Positions 57,392 to 64,000 of a DNA stretch of 64,000 nucleotides are shown piece by piece (position 1 is the first letter of the stretch; every line of letters begins with the position of its first letter). The stretch covers positions 1 through 64,000 of the forward strand of contig NZ_RCHN01000001.1 of NCBI RefSeq assembly GCF_003671495.1, given 5' to 3'. The stretch comes from Ketobacter sp. GTDB taxonomy: Bacteria > Pseudomonadota > Gammaproteobacteria > Pseudomonadales > Ketobacteraceae. Made by a program: the position numbers and the translations under genes. The notes under the pieces were generated by a model, which saw only the letters and a list, made by a program, of their open reading frames with translations, was not told the DNA's origin and ran no database searches.

Positions 57392-57653
57392 GTTCGGGTG
57401 CTCATTTCGGTGGTTCAAAAGTCGGTGGTTCACAAAATGCGTGTAACCTACCACCAAACCCGAATCATTACACTTATGTTTCCGTTATATTTCGGTCAAA
57501 AAATGATCTGAGGCATGAGCAATATTTCAGCAAGAAAAGCACAACGTATTGTTTTTTAAACTATATAAGGGCCGATCAGAGCGCCCGTTTCGGGGCCACC
57601 AGCCACTTGACCTGGATCAGAGGATTGGCTTTCCAAACTGAGTTAGCCCGACA

Positions 57654-58127
57654 CTAATCATCCGCCTCCACAATGCGGCGGCCGTCGGCGGACACTTCCA
57701 GGTCAAGCTGCTTGCCTCCCATTGTGCCCACAAACTCATACTGGATGACCTTTTTGCTGGCCGAGTGGCTGGCCTCGATAAACTCAATCTTGAACCCGGG
57801 ATATTGATGTTCCACCGCCTTCAGCACCGCACCGGGCACCAGATCCCGGGTGAACTCCACCTCGATCTCCTCAACCTGGCCGGATTCCAGTACGTCCACT
57901 TCCAGCGCCCGGCCGTCGGCGGTCTTACCCTGTATTTCATACACCAGGCCGGCGGCTTCCTGTTCCGTGTTGGCGGAGTGGAAGCGGGCGTTGGGCATGG
58001 CGCGGGTGGCCGCCTGCAGGATCGGCTCCGGCACCGCCTGCAACTCAATCGTCACCGACTCCCCCGCGACGACAGACCCCACCGCGAAAGCCCACGCCAC
58101 TGCCACACTACGCTTCATTGTGGCCAT
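57654..58127 (-). CDS. PepSY-like periplasmic protein
   Basis: 157 residues. MKRSVAVAWAFAVGSVVAG is a signal peptide. Two PepSY-like units follow: VPEPILQAATRAMPNARFHSA and VPGAVLKAVEHQYPGFKIEFIE, each with the helix-then-strand shape and G-K-LEV/DLEVSADG ends of the BLIP-like fold. Starts after AAGGAG, 3 bp past the coiled-coil gene stop, so it belongs to the second symporter unit. Function unknown; perhaps a periplasmic binding or protease-inhibiting role. Confidence 0.7.
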   Translation of the reverse strand: MATMKRSVAVAWAFAVGSVVAGESVTIELQAVPEPILQAATRAMPNARFHSANTEQEAAGLVYEIQGKTADGRALEVDVLESGQVEEIEVEFTRDLVPGAVLKAVEHQYPGFKIEFIEASHSASKKVIQYEFVGTMGGKQLDLEVSADGRRIVEADD

Positions 58128-58130
58128 GAC

Positions 58131-58370
58131 TCACTCCTTGCCGGAACTGTTCTTGTTGCCGAACAGTTCCCGTAATTCCGCCAGGACAATGGGCCAGAAC
58201 GAGCGGACGTTCTCCCATTTGTTGTCCATGGACTGCAGGTACTCGTCCAGATGGTCGATGGCGTCGTGCTGCTCCTGCGATTCAATCTGACTCAACTGGG
58301 TTTTCAGTTCCTGCAGTGCCTGTTCCAGTTCAGTGACCCTGGATTCCAATTCACGTTTTTTTGGATTCAT
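58131..58370 (-). CDS. Small coiled-coil protein paired with Na+/Pi symporter 2
   Basis: 79 residues, paralogue of 55958-56179. Leading heptads (KKRELESRVTELEQALQELK) are followed by HDAIDHLDEYLQSMDNKWEN and VRSFWPIVLAELRELFG. It is 20 bp after the symporter 2 stop, the same spacing as in unit 1. The invariant Trp residues (KWEN, FWPIV) suggest a defined docking surface. No known domain recognised. Confidence 0.7.
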   Translation of the reverse strand: MNPKKRELESRVTELEQALQELKTQLSQIESQEQHDAIDHLDEYLQSMDNKWENVRSFWPIVLAELRELFGNKNSSGKE

Positions 58371-58390
58371 GATTTAACCTCAGCGGGCGT

Positions 58391-59578
58391 TCAGATGCCC
58401 ATCAGATTACTGCCGCCGATCAACAGCAGCGGCACCACAAAAAACACCAGGCCGATGTAAGCCACCGCATACAGTTTGTTTTGCACGGTGGCGTCTGCCA
58501 GACGTTGCGCCGCAACCAGGGGGATTTCCCGCAACCAGGGAATGCCGTACACCACCACAACCCCCAGTACGTTATAAATCAAATGCACCAGCGCCACCTG
58601 CAACGCAAAAATAGCATTGGCGCCGGTGACAGCGGTGGCCGCCAGCAAGGCGGTGATACAGGTGCCGATGTTGGCGCCCAGGGTAAAGGGATAAATCTGG
58701 CGTAATGAAAACACACCACTGCCCGCCAGCGGCACCACCAGACTGGTGGTGGTGGAACTGGATTGCACCAGTACGGTAATGACGGTGCCGGAGGCGATGC
58801 CCGACACCGGGCCCCGGCCCACCGCGCTGTGCAGGATCTGCTTGGCTTTCCCGACCATCAACGATTTCAGCAGTTTTCCAATCAGGGTAATCACCATGAA
58901 AATGGTGACGATCCCCAGCGCAATCATCAACGTACCCGCCACCGCTTCGGGCAGACCACCCAGCACGGTGTTCTCCAAAAACTTAACCGGCGGCTTCACC
59001 AACGGCTTGATGAAATCAAATCCGTTCATGGACATGGAATCCCCACCCACCAACCACTGGGATGCCATGGCACCCATTTTTTCCAGCAGGCCAAACATGA
59101 TTTCCAGGGGCAGGAATATGACCACACAGATCAGGTTGAAAAAATCATGCACCGTGGCCGCGGAAAAGGCGCGGCGAAACTCTTCACCCTGGCGCACATG
59201 ACCCAGGCTGACAATAGTATTGGTGATGGTGGTGCCAATGTTCGCGCCCATGACCATGGGTATGGCGATGCCCACCGGCAGCCCTCCGGCCACCAGGCCG
59301 ACGATAATGGAGGTCACCGTACTGGAGGACTGAATCAGCGCGGTGGCCACTGTCCCCACCACCAGCCCCGCCACCGGATTACTGGCAAACGCGAACAGTT
59401 CCTTGGCTTGATCCCCCGCCGCCAGTTTGAAGCCACCACCGATCAGCGACACCGCCACCAGCAGCAGGTACACCAAGCCGGCAATCTGCAGCCACTTCAT
59501 CCAGTTCGGGCCCTGGGCCACCTGGGCTCGTTGATGTTCGGGTACATGATCTTCGGGTATATGGGTCGTCACGCTCAT
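58391..59578 (-). CDS. Na+/phosphate symporter (NptA-type), copy 2
   Basis: 395 residues, with the same two QSSS repeats and GANIGT motifs as copy 1. It starts MSVTTHIPEDHVPEHQR; the bulk of difference from copy 1 is in this cytosolic N-terminus and the C-terminal tail. It is the first gene of a unit (symporter-coiled coil-PepSY), with repeated GTCAC elements upstream that resemble a Pho box. It lies inside the nif region between the nif-linked LRV gene and the NifZ-like gene. Confidence 0.88.
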   Translation of the reverse strand: MSVTTHIPEDHVPEHQRAQVAQGPNWMKWLQIAGLVYLLLVAVSLIGGGFKLAAGDQAKELFAFASNPVAGLVVGTVATALIQSSSTVTSIIVGLVAGGLPVGIAIPMVMGANIGTTITNTIVSLGHVRQGEEFRRAFSAATVHDFFNLICVVIFLPLEIMFGLLEKMGAMASQWLVGGDSMSMNGFDFIKPLVKPPVKFLENTVLGGLPEAVAGTLMIALGIVTIFMVITLIGKLLKSLMVGKAKQILHSAVGRGPVSGIASGTVITVLVQSSSTTTSLVVPLAGSGVFSLRQIYPFTLGANIGTCITALLAATAVTGANAIFALQVALVHLIYNVLGVVVVYGIPWLREIPLVAAQRLADATVQNKLYAVAYIGLVFFVVPLLLIGGSNLMGI

Positions 59579-59651
59579 AACGGGTATCCCGCAAACGTTG
59601 TAGGTGATAAAAGAAATAAAGATGGGAAGCATTTGCAGGCTACAAAAAAGC

Positions 59652-59692
59652 GGTGACGGTTGTGTGACGCTCATGGGAAGAGCGAGTGACGT
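59652..59692 (-). promoter_or_regulatory. Pho-box-like repeats before Na+/Pi symporter 2
   Basis: On the minus strand ACGTCAC, (TCTTCCC), GCGTCAC and CCGTCAC recur in an 11-bp register, the spacing of PhoB sites (CTGTCAT-N4-CTGTCAT); one of four units is degenerate. The block is about 75 bp upstream of the start codon. Confidence 0.5.
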
Positions 59693-59724
59693 AGCTGATC
59701 TGGATCAGGACAGTATGCTGGACC

Positions 59725-59745
59725 AAAAAACGATAGCGCTTTTTT
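59725..59745 (-). terminator. Terminator after the LRV gene (end of the nifHDK operon)
   Basis: On the minus strand an A6-run, a short GC stem with one bulge and a T6-run follow the LRV stop by about 3 bp. The stem is weak but the T-run is good. Confidence 0.6.
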
Positions 59746-59748
59746 ACT

Positions 59749-60492
59749 TCAGGCGTTTTCTTTCAATCGCTCCTGAACCGCCTCCCGTACTTCCGGATCA
59801 GCATCCTCCATCAATGGTGCCAGCAACGAAAGGGGCGCGTTCATCACCGCTGCCAGACGCACCGTCCAATCGCTGTCTTCCAGCAGCGGTTTAACGGAAT
59901 CCCCGGTCATGCGGGACGCCACAATGCGACGCACTTCCGGCTCCGGGTCCATGGCCATCAACCCCAGGCTTTCCTCCGGCAAGCGCTTTGCCACCAGCTT
60001 GCGCACCTGGCGATCGGCATCCCGCATAAAGCGGAACAGCCGCCCCACCGGCAAACGCTGCACCACATAGGCCCGCACCAGATAATCCGGGTCGGCGGCC
60101 ATGCGTTCCAACTGTTCAATGGGTAAACGGTCGGCAACGGTAATCCGGACTTCACGGTCCTCATCATCGATCAACGCCACCAGCTGTTCCCGGGGCAGGC
60201 GATAGGCCACCGCACGGCGCACCGCTTCGTCGGGGTCGTTCATCAATTCCGGCAGACGTGCCACCGGCAGGTAACGAGCCGCCACCGCACGCCGTTCCCA
60301 GAATTTATCCTGGATATACAAAGGCGCCAGTTCCGGATTCATCCGAAAAAAGCGATCGATCTGACGCCCGCTGTCCACCACCACGCAGCTGTCGCCGGGA
60401 TTGCAGCGGCCGGACAACAGCAGCGTGCGCCGGAACTGACATACCCGGCAGTCCGCGATTGGGGTCAGATCATCATCGCAACGGGAATCCAT
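59749..60492 (-). CDS. 4Fe-4S leucine-rich-variant (LRV) repeat protein, nif-linked
   Basis: 247 residues. Cys5, 15, 18, 30 and 36 make up an N-terminal FeS-binding segment (C-x9-C-x2-C-x11-C-x5-C), followed by about eight 24-residue LRV repeats (for instance DPDEAVRRAVAYRLPREQLV and DPDYLVRAYVVQRLPVGRLF). The same two-part layout is known from the Azotobacter LRV protein near its nif genes, for which the structure is known but not the role. Last gene of the nifDKTY transcript; 11 bp after the DUF6129-like gene. Confidence 0.88.
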   Translation of the reverse strand: MDSRCDDDLTPIADCRVCQFRRTLLLSGRCNPGDSCVVVDSGRQIDRFFRMNPELAPLYIQDKFWERRAVAARYLPVARLPELMNDPDEAVRRAVAYRLPREQLVALIDDEDREVRITVADRLPIEQLERMAADPDYLVRAYVVQRLPVGRLFRFMRDADRQVRKLVAKRLPEESLGLMAMDPEPEVRRIVASRMTGDSVKPLLEDSDWTVRLAAVMNAPLSLLAPLMEDADPEVREAVQERLKENA

Positions 60493-60503
60493 GATGCTGT
60501 CAC

Positions 60504-60785
60504 TCAGGCCGCTTCGTCTTCGTCTGCAATCACTTCACCGAACACGACGCCGGACGCCACATCCGCATCATCGGTCAAAGTGGAGCAGTGGGCACGGGAA
60601 TCCACCAGGTACACGTTATAGGCACTGGTCTCCGCATAGGCTTTGGAGAAAATCACATCATCATCCATGCAATAGGTGAAGTGGCAATCAGGAAATTCAC
60701 TTCGCAATTCCATTAACGTTTGTTCACTTAAACCTTTTTGATCTACAAATTCCAAAATGGCTTTGAGGGAATGTCGGTTAATCAT
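60504..60785 (-). CDS. Small nif-linked protein (DUF6129-like)
   Basis: 93 residues. RHSLKAILEFVDQKGLSEQT is helical and the rest (LRSEFPDCHFTYCMDDDVIF, YNVYLVDSRAHCSTLTDDAD) is mixed with an acidic end. Small proteins of this look follow nifY in several nif clusters. The DUF label is from memory of that context and is uncertain. Its start overlaps the nifY stop (ATGA), so translation is coupled. Confidence 0.6.
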   Translation of the reverse strand: MINRHSLKAILEFVDQKGLSEQTLMELRSEFPDCHFTYCMDDDVIFSKAYAETSAYNVYLVDSRAHCSTLTDDADVASGVVFGEVIADEDEAA

Positions 60786-61489
60786 GATGCAGCCTCCTGG
60801 TTAAATCGAACGCGCTGTTCCGGTTTCTCGCCCATCACCTTGGCCAGCCAGGGTGGTGGTGAGGATCGCAACACGGTTTGCAATTCCGTCATGTACTCCA
60901 CAGCCCCCACGGCTGAACTCAGCTTGATGGGGTGCAGCCCTTCGCGAATCACCTTGGCCGCGGCCGGGCCACCAATGGAGGTGGTGCAGAGCACGTGACA
61001 GTCGTTGATCAATTCGGCCCGCGCCTTGTTTTTATCCGCATCCGGATCAATTTCCGGGATGGATCGGATCTCAACCAGACGCACTTCCCCTGCGGCCACC
61101 TGATATATCAGAAAGCGCTCACAGGAACCAAAATGGCCGTCGATCTTGTCGCCGTTGTCCGAGCTACAGGCCACGCGAATGGAGCCGGGCATATCACCAG
61201 GCTGATAGTCGCTCACCGCGGGCAGGGGTTCAGCTTCAAGCTTGATACCACGGCCCTTGAGAAACGACAGCGCCCGCTTCAGGTCATGCTCGTCAATGAC
61301 ATCCAGAGCACCACTGCCAGCCTGCTTCAATCGGTTGAGGCGTAATTTTGACAGTTTTGCCACCGTAATAGGTTGACCTACGGCAGCAATCAGGACAGAA
61401 ACAAAGGATCTGGCATCCACATCCGGCAACGCTCGTGCTGCCAGACCAATGCGCAGAGCGACATCGTCGTTAACAGCTTGCGAGGACAT
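60782..61489 (-). CDS. nifY: NifY/NafY FeMo-cofactor-binding protein
   Basis: 235 residues. It holds apo-MoFe protein or FeMo-cofactor during assembly. The N-terminal 90 residues form the helical NafY-type domain (RIGLAARALPDVDARSFVSV); the C-terminal domain (SIRVACSSDNGDKIDGHFGSCERFLIYQV, CTTSIGGPAAAKVIREGLHPIKL, PPPWLAKVMG) is NifX-like with the cofactor His near GHFG. Follows nifT by 2 bp, as in nifHDKTY of Azotobacter. Confidence 0.9.
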   Translation of the reverse strand: MSSQAVNDDVALRIGLAARALPDVDARSFVSVLIAAVGQPITVAKLSKLRLNRLKQAGSGALDVIDEHDLKRALSFLKGRGIKLEAEPLPAVSDYQPGDMPGSIRVACSSDNGDKIDGHFGSCERFLIYQVAAGEVRLVEIRSIPEIDPDADKNKARAELINDCHVLCTTSIGGPAAAKVIREGLHPIKLSSAVGAVEYMTELQTVLRSSPPPWLAKVMGEKPEQRVRFNQEAAS

Positions 61490-61491
61490 GG

Positions 61492-61713
61492 TTACCCCTC
61501 CCCGCCACGTTTGGCGCGAATGGTGATCGGCAGATCGGGAGCAACATCAAGTGGCTCAATATAGTAGGTGGAGCCGTCCGCCAGGGTAATGTCACCTCCC
61601 CAACGATCAGCGGCTTCAAATTCAATGGATACAATATCTTCTTCCAGGTCACGCTTGGCGACATACAGGGTTTTTTTGCCGCTTTGGTCCTGGCGAATCA
61701 TCACGTTCGGCAT
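61492..61713 (-). CDS. nifT: Nitrogen fixation protein NifT/FixU
   Basis: 73 residues. MPNVMIRQDQSGKKTLYVAKRDLEE, DRWGGDITLADGSTYYIEPLDV and LPITIRAKRGGEG are the NifT pattern. The role is unknown and it is often dispensable. The ATG at 61713 follows GAGGTG; a GTG one codon earlier is the alternative. Confidence 0.92.
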   Translation of the reverse strand: MPNVMIRQDQSGKKTLYVAKRDLEEDIVSIEFEAADRWGGDITLADGSTYYIEPLDVAPDLPITIRAKRGGEG

Positions 61714-61740
61714 CACTGCACCTCACTGGTCTTGCGATTT

Positions 61741-61777
61741 AAAAAGTTCCGCAGCGGGCGGGAATTCCCGCTGCGGA
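61741..61777 (-). terminator. Intra-operon terminator/attenuator between nifK and nifT
   Basis: A perfect 12-bp stem (61746-61757 with 61766-61777) with an 8-nt loop is followed on the minus strand by C-TTTT. It lies 44 bp after the nifK stop and 28 bp before nifT, so it could lower nifTY expression against nifHDK, or protect the 3' end of nifHDK mRNA. Confidence 0.75.
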
Positions 61778-61820
61778 ATAAAAGGACGAGTTTACAAACA
61801 ACCTCTGGGAGAGTACGTAC

Positions 61821-63392
61821 TTAACGAACCAGGTCGTAGTTGTAGTCTGTTGTCTGCATGCCACGAGTGGCATCGTCCAAGCGCTCCAGTTCCGCATTCA
61901 CCAGAGTTGTGAGGATCTGCATGGCGCCCTCATAACCCATGGTGGTTTGACGGTGCAGGTGGTGACGATCAAAGATCGGGAAACCGATTCGGATCAGTGG
62001 CACCTCGTGCTCTTTCCCTTTATACAGCGTGTCACGCTGGATGAATTTACCGTAAGAGTTACCGATCATGAAATCGGGCTTGTCGGTAAATACCAGGGAA
62101 CGCATGTGCCACAGGTCTTTCTGGATGTGCACAGTGCTGTTGGCTCCGTAGGGTGATTCGGACAGAATGCCTTCCATTTCCTTCTTCCAACGCTTGTTGG
62201 CATTGTTGCACAGGATATGAATCGGCTCACAGCCCAGCTCCAGCAGGAACTTGACCATGCCCTGGACAAAGTCAGGGTCGCCCCACAGCGCGTAACGCTT
62301 GCCGTGCAACCAGGCGTGGGAGTCGGTGATCATATCCACCAGACGTCCGCGCTCTTTGGCCAGTGCTTCCGGAATTTCCTTACCGGTGACTTCGCTCACG
62401 CTCATCAGGAAGGCATCGGTCCCTTCCAGACCCATCGGGATCTTCAGTTTAGGTACTTCGTGCTTCCAGGTATTGGACACGAACTTGCGGGTTTTTTCCA
62501 AATGCCAAGGCTGCAGCAGGAATGTGTTGTGCGCATTCGGTGCGTCCTTGATTTCCGCCTGGGTTGTGCCACCGGCGTACATACGGAATTCACCATCCGC
62601 TGGCGTGTCCAGCACTTCTTCAGGATCGGACAGCATGGAATAATCCACACCCATATCCTTCAGCATGCGCTTGATCACACGGAAGTTGCCCAGATAGGTT
62701 TCGAAGCCAGGAACGATGTTGATTTTCCCGTTGCTGCCGACTTCCTTATCTTCCATATAGTTCAAGGTGAAGTAACGGGCCATGCCTTCGAACATGTTGT
62801 CCCAACCGGTCACATGACTACCCACAAAGCTGGGGGTATGGGCAAACGGTACGGGATAGTCTTCAGGAACGTGACCGTCCTTCTTGGAGTTGTTGATAAA
62901 CGCATTCAGGTCGTCGCCGATGACTTCCGACATACAGGTGGTGGATACAGCGATCATGTCCGGCTTGTAAGTCGCCTTACAGTTTTCCAGCCCGTCCATC
63001 ATGTTTTTCTGGCCACCAAATACCGCCGCATCTTCGGTCATGGAGTCGGATACACAGGCAATCGGCTCCTTGAAGTGACGGTTGAAGTAGGTGCGGAAAT
63101 ACGCAACACAACCCTGGCTGCCGTGCACATAAGGCATGGTCTTTTCGAAGCCCAGGGCACACAGCACCGCACCCAGAGGCTGACAGGCTTTGGCCGGGTT
63201 AACGGTCAGCGCCTCTCGCTGGAAGTTCAGTTCCTGATACTCTTTGGTAGTGGTCCACAGGAAGGTTTCGTCGATCAGTTCCTGAGAGTGCACTTCCTCG
63301 AAGTTCTCACGTTTGTTCTTGAGCATGTCCTTGTATTCGTCATCACGGAACAAGGGGTAGCTGGGTTTGATGTCGTCAACTTGCTGACTCAT
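61821..63392 (-). CDS. nifK: Nitrogenase MoFe protein beta subunit NifK
   Basis: 523 residues, the Azotobacter/Klebsiella length. With NifD it forms the alpha2-beta2 dinitrogenase. P-cluster Cys are seen in NPAKACQPLGAVL near residue 70, HGSQGCVAYFRTYFNRHFKEP near 95, and STTCMSEVIGDDLNAF near 153. GYEGAMQILTTLVN ends the C-terminal domain. The ATG at 63392 follows GGAGG. 67 bp after nifD. Confidence 0.97.
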   Translation of the reverse strand: MSQQVDDIKPSYPLFRDDEYKDMLKNKRENFEEVHSQELIDETFLWTTTKEYQELNFQREALTVNPAKACQPLGAVLCALGFEKTMPYVHGSQGCVAYFRTYFNRHFKEPIACVSDSMTEDAAVFGGQKNMMDGLENCKATYKPDMIAVSTTCMSEVIGDDLNAFINNSKKDGHVPEDYPVPFAHTPSFVGSHVTGWDNMFEGMARYFTLNYMEDKEVGSNGKINIVPGFETYLGNFRVIKRMLKDMGVDYSMLSDPEEVLDTPADGEFRMYAGGTTQAEIKDAPNAHNTFLLQPWHLEKTRKFVSNTWKHEVPKLKIPMGLEGTDAFLMSVSEVTGKEIPEALAKERGRLVDMITDSHAWLHGKRYALWGDPDFVQGMVKFLLELGCEPIHILCNNANKRWKKEMEGILSESPYGANSTVHIQKDLWHMRSLVFTDKPDFMIGNSYGKFIQRDTLYKGKEHEVPLIRIGFPIFDRHHLHRQTTMGYEGAMQILTTLVNAELERLDDATRGMQTTDYNYDLVR

Positions 63393-63459
63393 GGTCTTAG
63401 CCTCCTCCCGCGCCACTAATCTGTGGTCCGGCGGGTAATATGAGTATGGGGTTTAAGGA

Positions 63460-64000
63460 TCAGGCCGATGCGGCAACTGCGGAATCAGCAGCGGCGGCTT
63501 CAGTTTTCTTCCAGGGTGCTTGCAGCATTTTCCAGCAAGGATTGTTCAGGGTCATATCCATATCGCGAGCGAAGATGGCGAAACCATCGAAGCCGTGGTA
63601 GGGGCCTGAGTAATCCCAGGAGTGCATTTGACGGAACGGCACACCCATTTTCTGGAAGATATACTTTTCCTTGATACCGGAACCAATCAGGTCAGGCTTA
63701 ACCGCTTTTACGAATTCTTCGAATTCATAACCGGTAACGTCATCATACAGCAGCGTGGCGTCGCCCATTTCCTTGATCGTACGATCGTAGTCATCGTTGT
63801 GACCAAACTCGTAACCGGTACCAACCACTTCCATACCCAGATCTTCATAGGCACCGATCACGTGACGTGGGCGCAGACCACCGACGTACAACATAACACG
63901 CTTGCCTTCCAGGCGCGGACGGAACTTGGCGATTACCGCATCCCATTCCGGACGGTATTTCTCAATCACTTCTTCGCACTTGGCCTGGATGGTTTCGTCG
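63460..64000 (-). CDS. nifD: Nitrogenase MoFe protein alpha subunit NifD (partial)
   Basis: The C-terminal 179 residues are in the window; the gene continues beyond the right edge. The FeMo-cofactor ligand His is visible in [15 protein letters not shown] (the position of His442 in Azotobacter). [17 protein letters not shown] and [20 protein letters not shown] are MoFe-type (not VFe or FeFe). The Ala-rich tail [12 protein letters not shown] is an unusual extension past the conserved end (LQAPWKK). nifH should follow further right. Confidence 0.96.
   Translation of the reverse strand, partial: DETIQAKCEEVIEKYRPEWDAVIAKFRPRLEGKRVMLYVGGLRPRHVIGAYEDLGMEVVGTGYEFGHNDDYDRTIKEMGDATLLYDDVTGYEFEEFVKAVKPDLIGSGIKEKYIFQKMGVPFRQMHSWDYSGPYHGFDGFAIFARDMDMTLNNPCWKMLQAPWKKTEAAAADSAVAASA

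Overview
The window comes from a nitrogen-fixing gammaproteobacterium of moderate GC content. The evidence is a molybdenum-nitrogenase cluster laid out much like the one known from Azotobacter/Pseudomonas stutzeri, Fur-box and LexA-box-like sites, LpxC, and TonB receptors. I cannot name the genus. A marine or host-associated lifestyle is plausible (Na+/phosphate symporters, an integron-type integrase, iron-uptake receptors) but this is inference. No rRNA, tRNA or CRISPR array was seen.

Positions 1-37,000 are the housekeeping and accessory part. After serA comes a lipid/iron island (about 1.4-15.8 kb). It holds two copies, in opposite orientation, of a two-gene module: a cytoplasmic-looking lipoxygenase followed by a small protein with a twin-arginine signal. 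Between the copies lie a TonB receptor with a Fur box, a PepSY membrane protein and two lipoproteins. Next come an AraC regulator, two lipoprotein alpha/beta hydrolases and a fatty acid desaturase. Then follow chrA, a QEGLA-motif metallopeptidase-like gene, a Fur-box DUF2061 gene, a HlyIII-like gene, a GreA/B-like gene, an lpxC homologue, a second AraC regulator, a HIT protein, an SDR, and an integron integrase with a LexA box but no visible cassettes. The central carbon operon tkt-epd-(lipoprotein)-pgk-fba is on the minus strand. A second TonB receptor and recQ close this part.

Positions 37,000-64,000 are the nif cluster, almost all on the minus strand. From the right edge leftwards: nifD (cut by the window end) -K-T-Y, a DUF6129-like gene and the LRV FeS protein; two Na+/phosphate symporter modules, each with a small coiled-coil gene; a NifZ-like gene and a SagB-type flavin dehydrogenase; nifE-N-X, DUF269, DUF683, fdxB, a [2Fe-2S] ferredoxin, a hypothetical and a DUF364 gene; then iscA-nifU-S-V-cysE-nafH-like-nifW-Z-M-clpX2. 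nifF is on the plus strand and converges on clpX2. nifH is presumably just beyond the right edge. nifB, nifQ, nifA and nifL are not in the window.

The nif transcription units carry sigma-54 promoters (GG/GC spacing correct) and NifA-type upstream sites (TGT-N10-ACA, often TGTCG-N6-CGACA) before nifF, iscA and nifE. A further sigma-54 promoter points away from nifE and sits 39 bp before an undescribed 39-codon membrane mini-ORF with a strong ribosome binding site. That mini-ORF, the paired lipoxygenase/Tat modules and the symporter/coiled-coil pairs are the most interesting candidates for new biology here.
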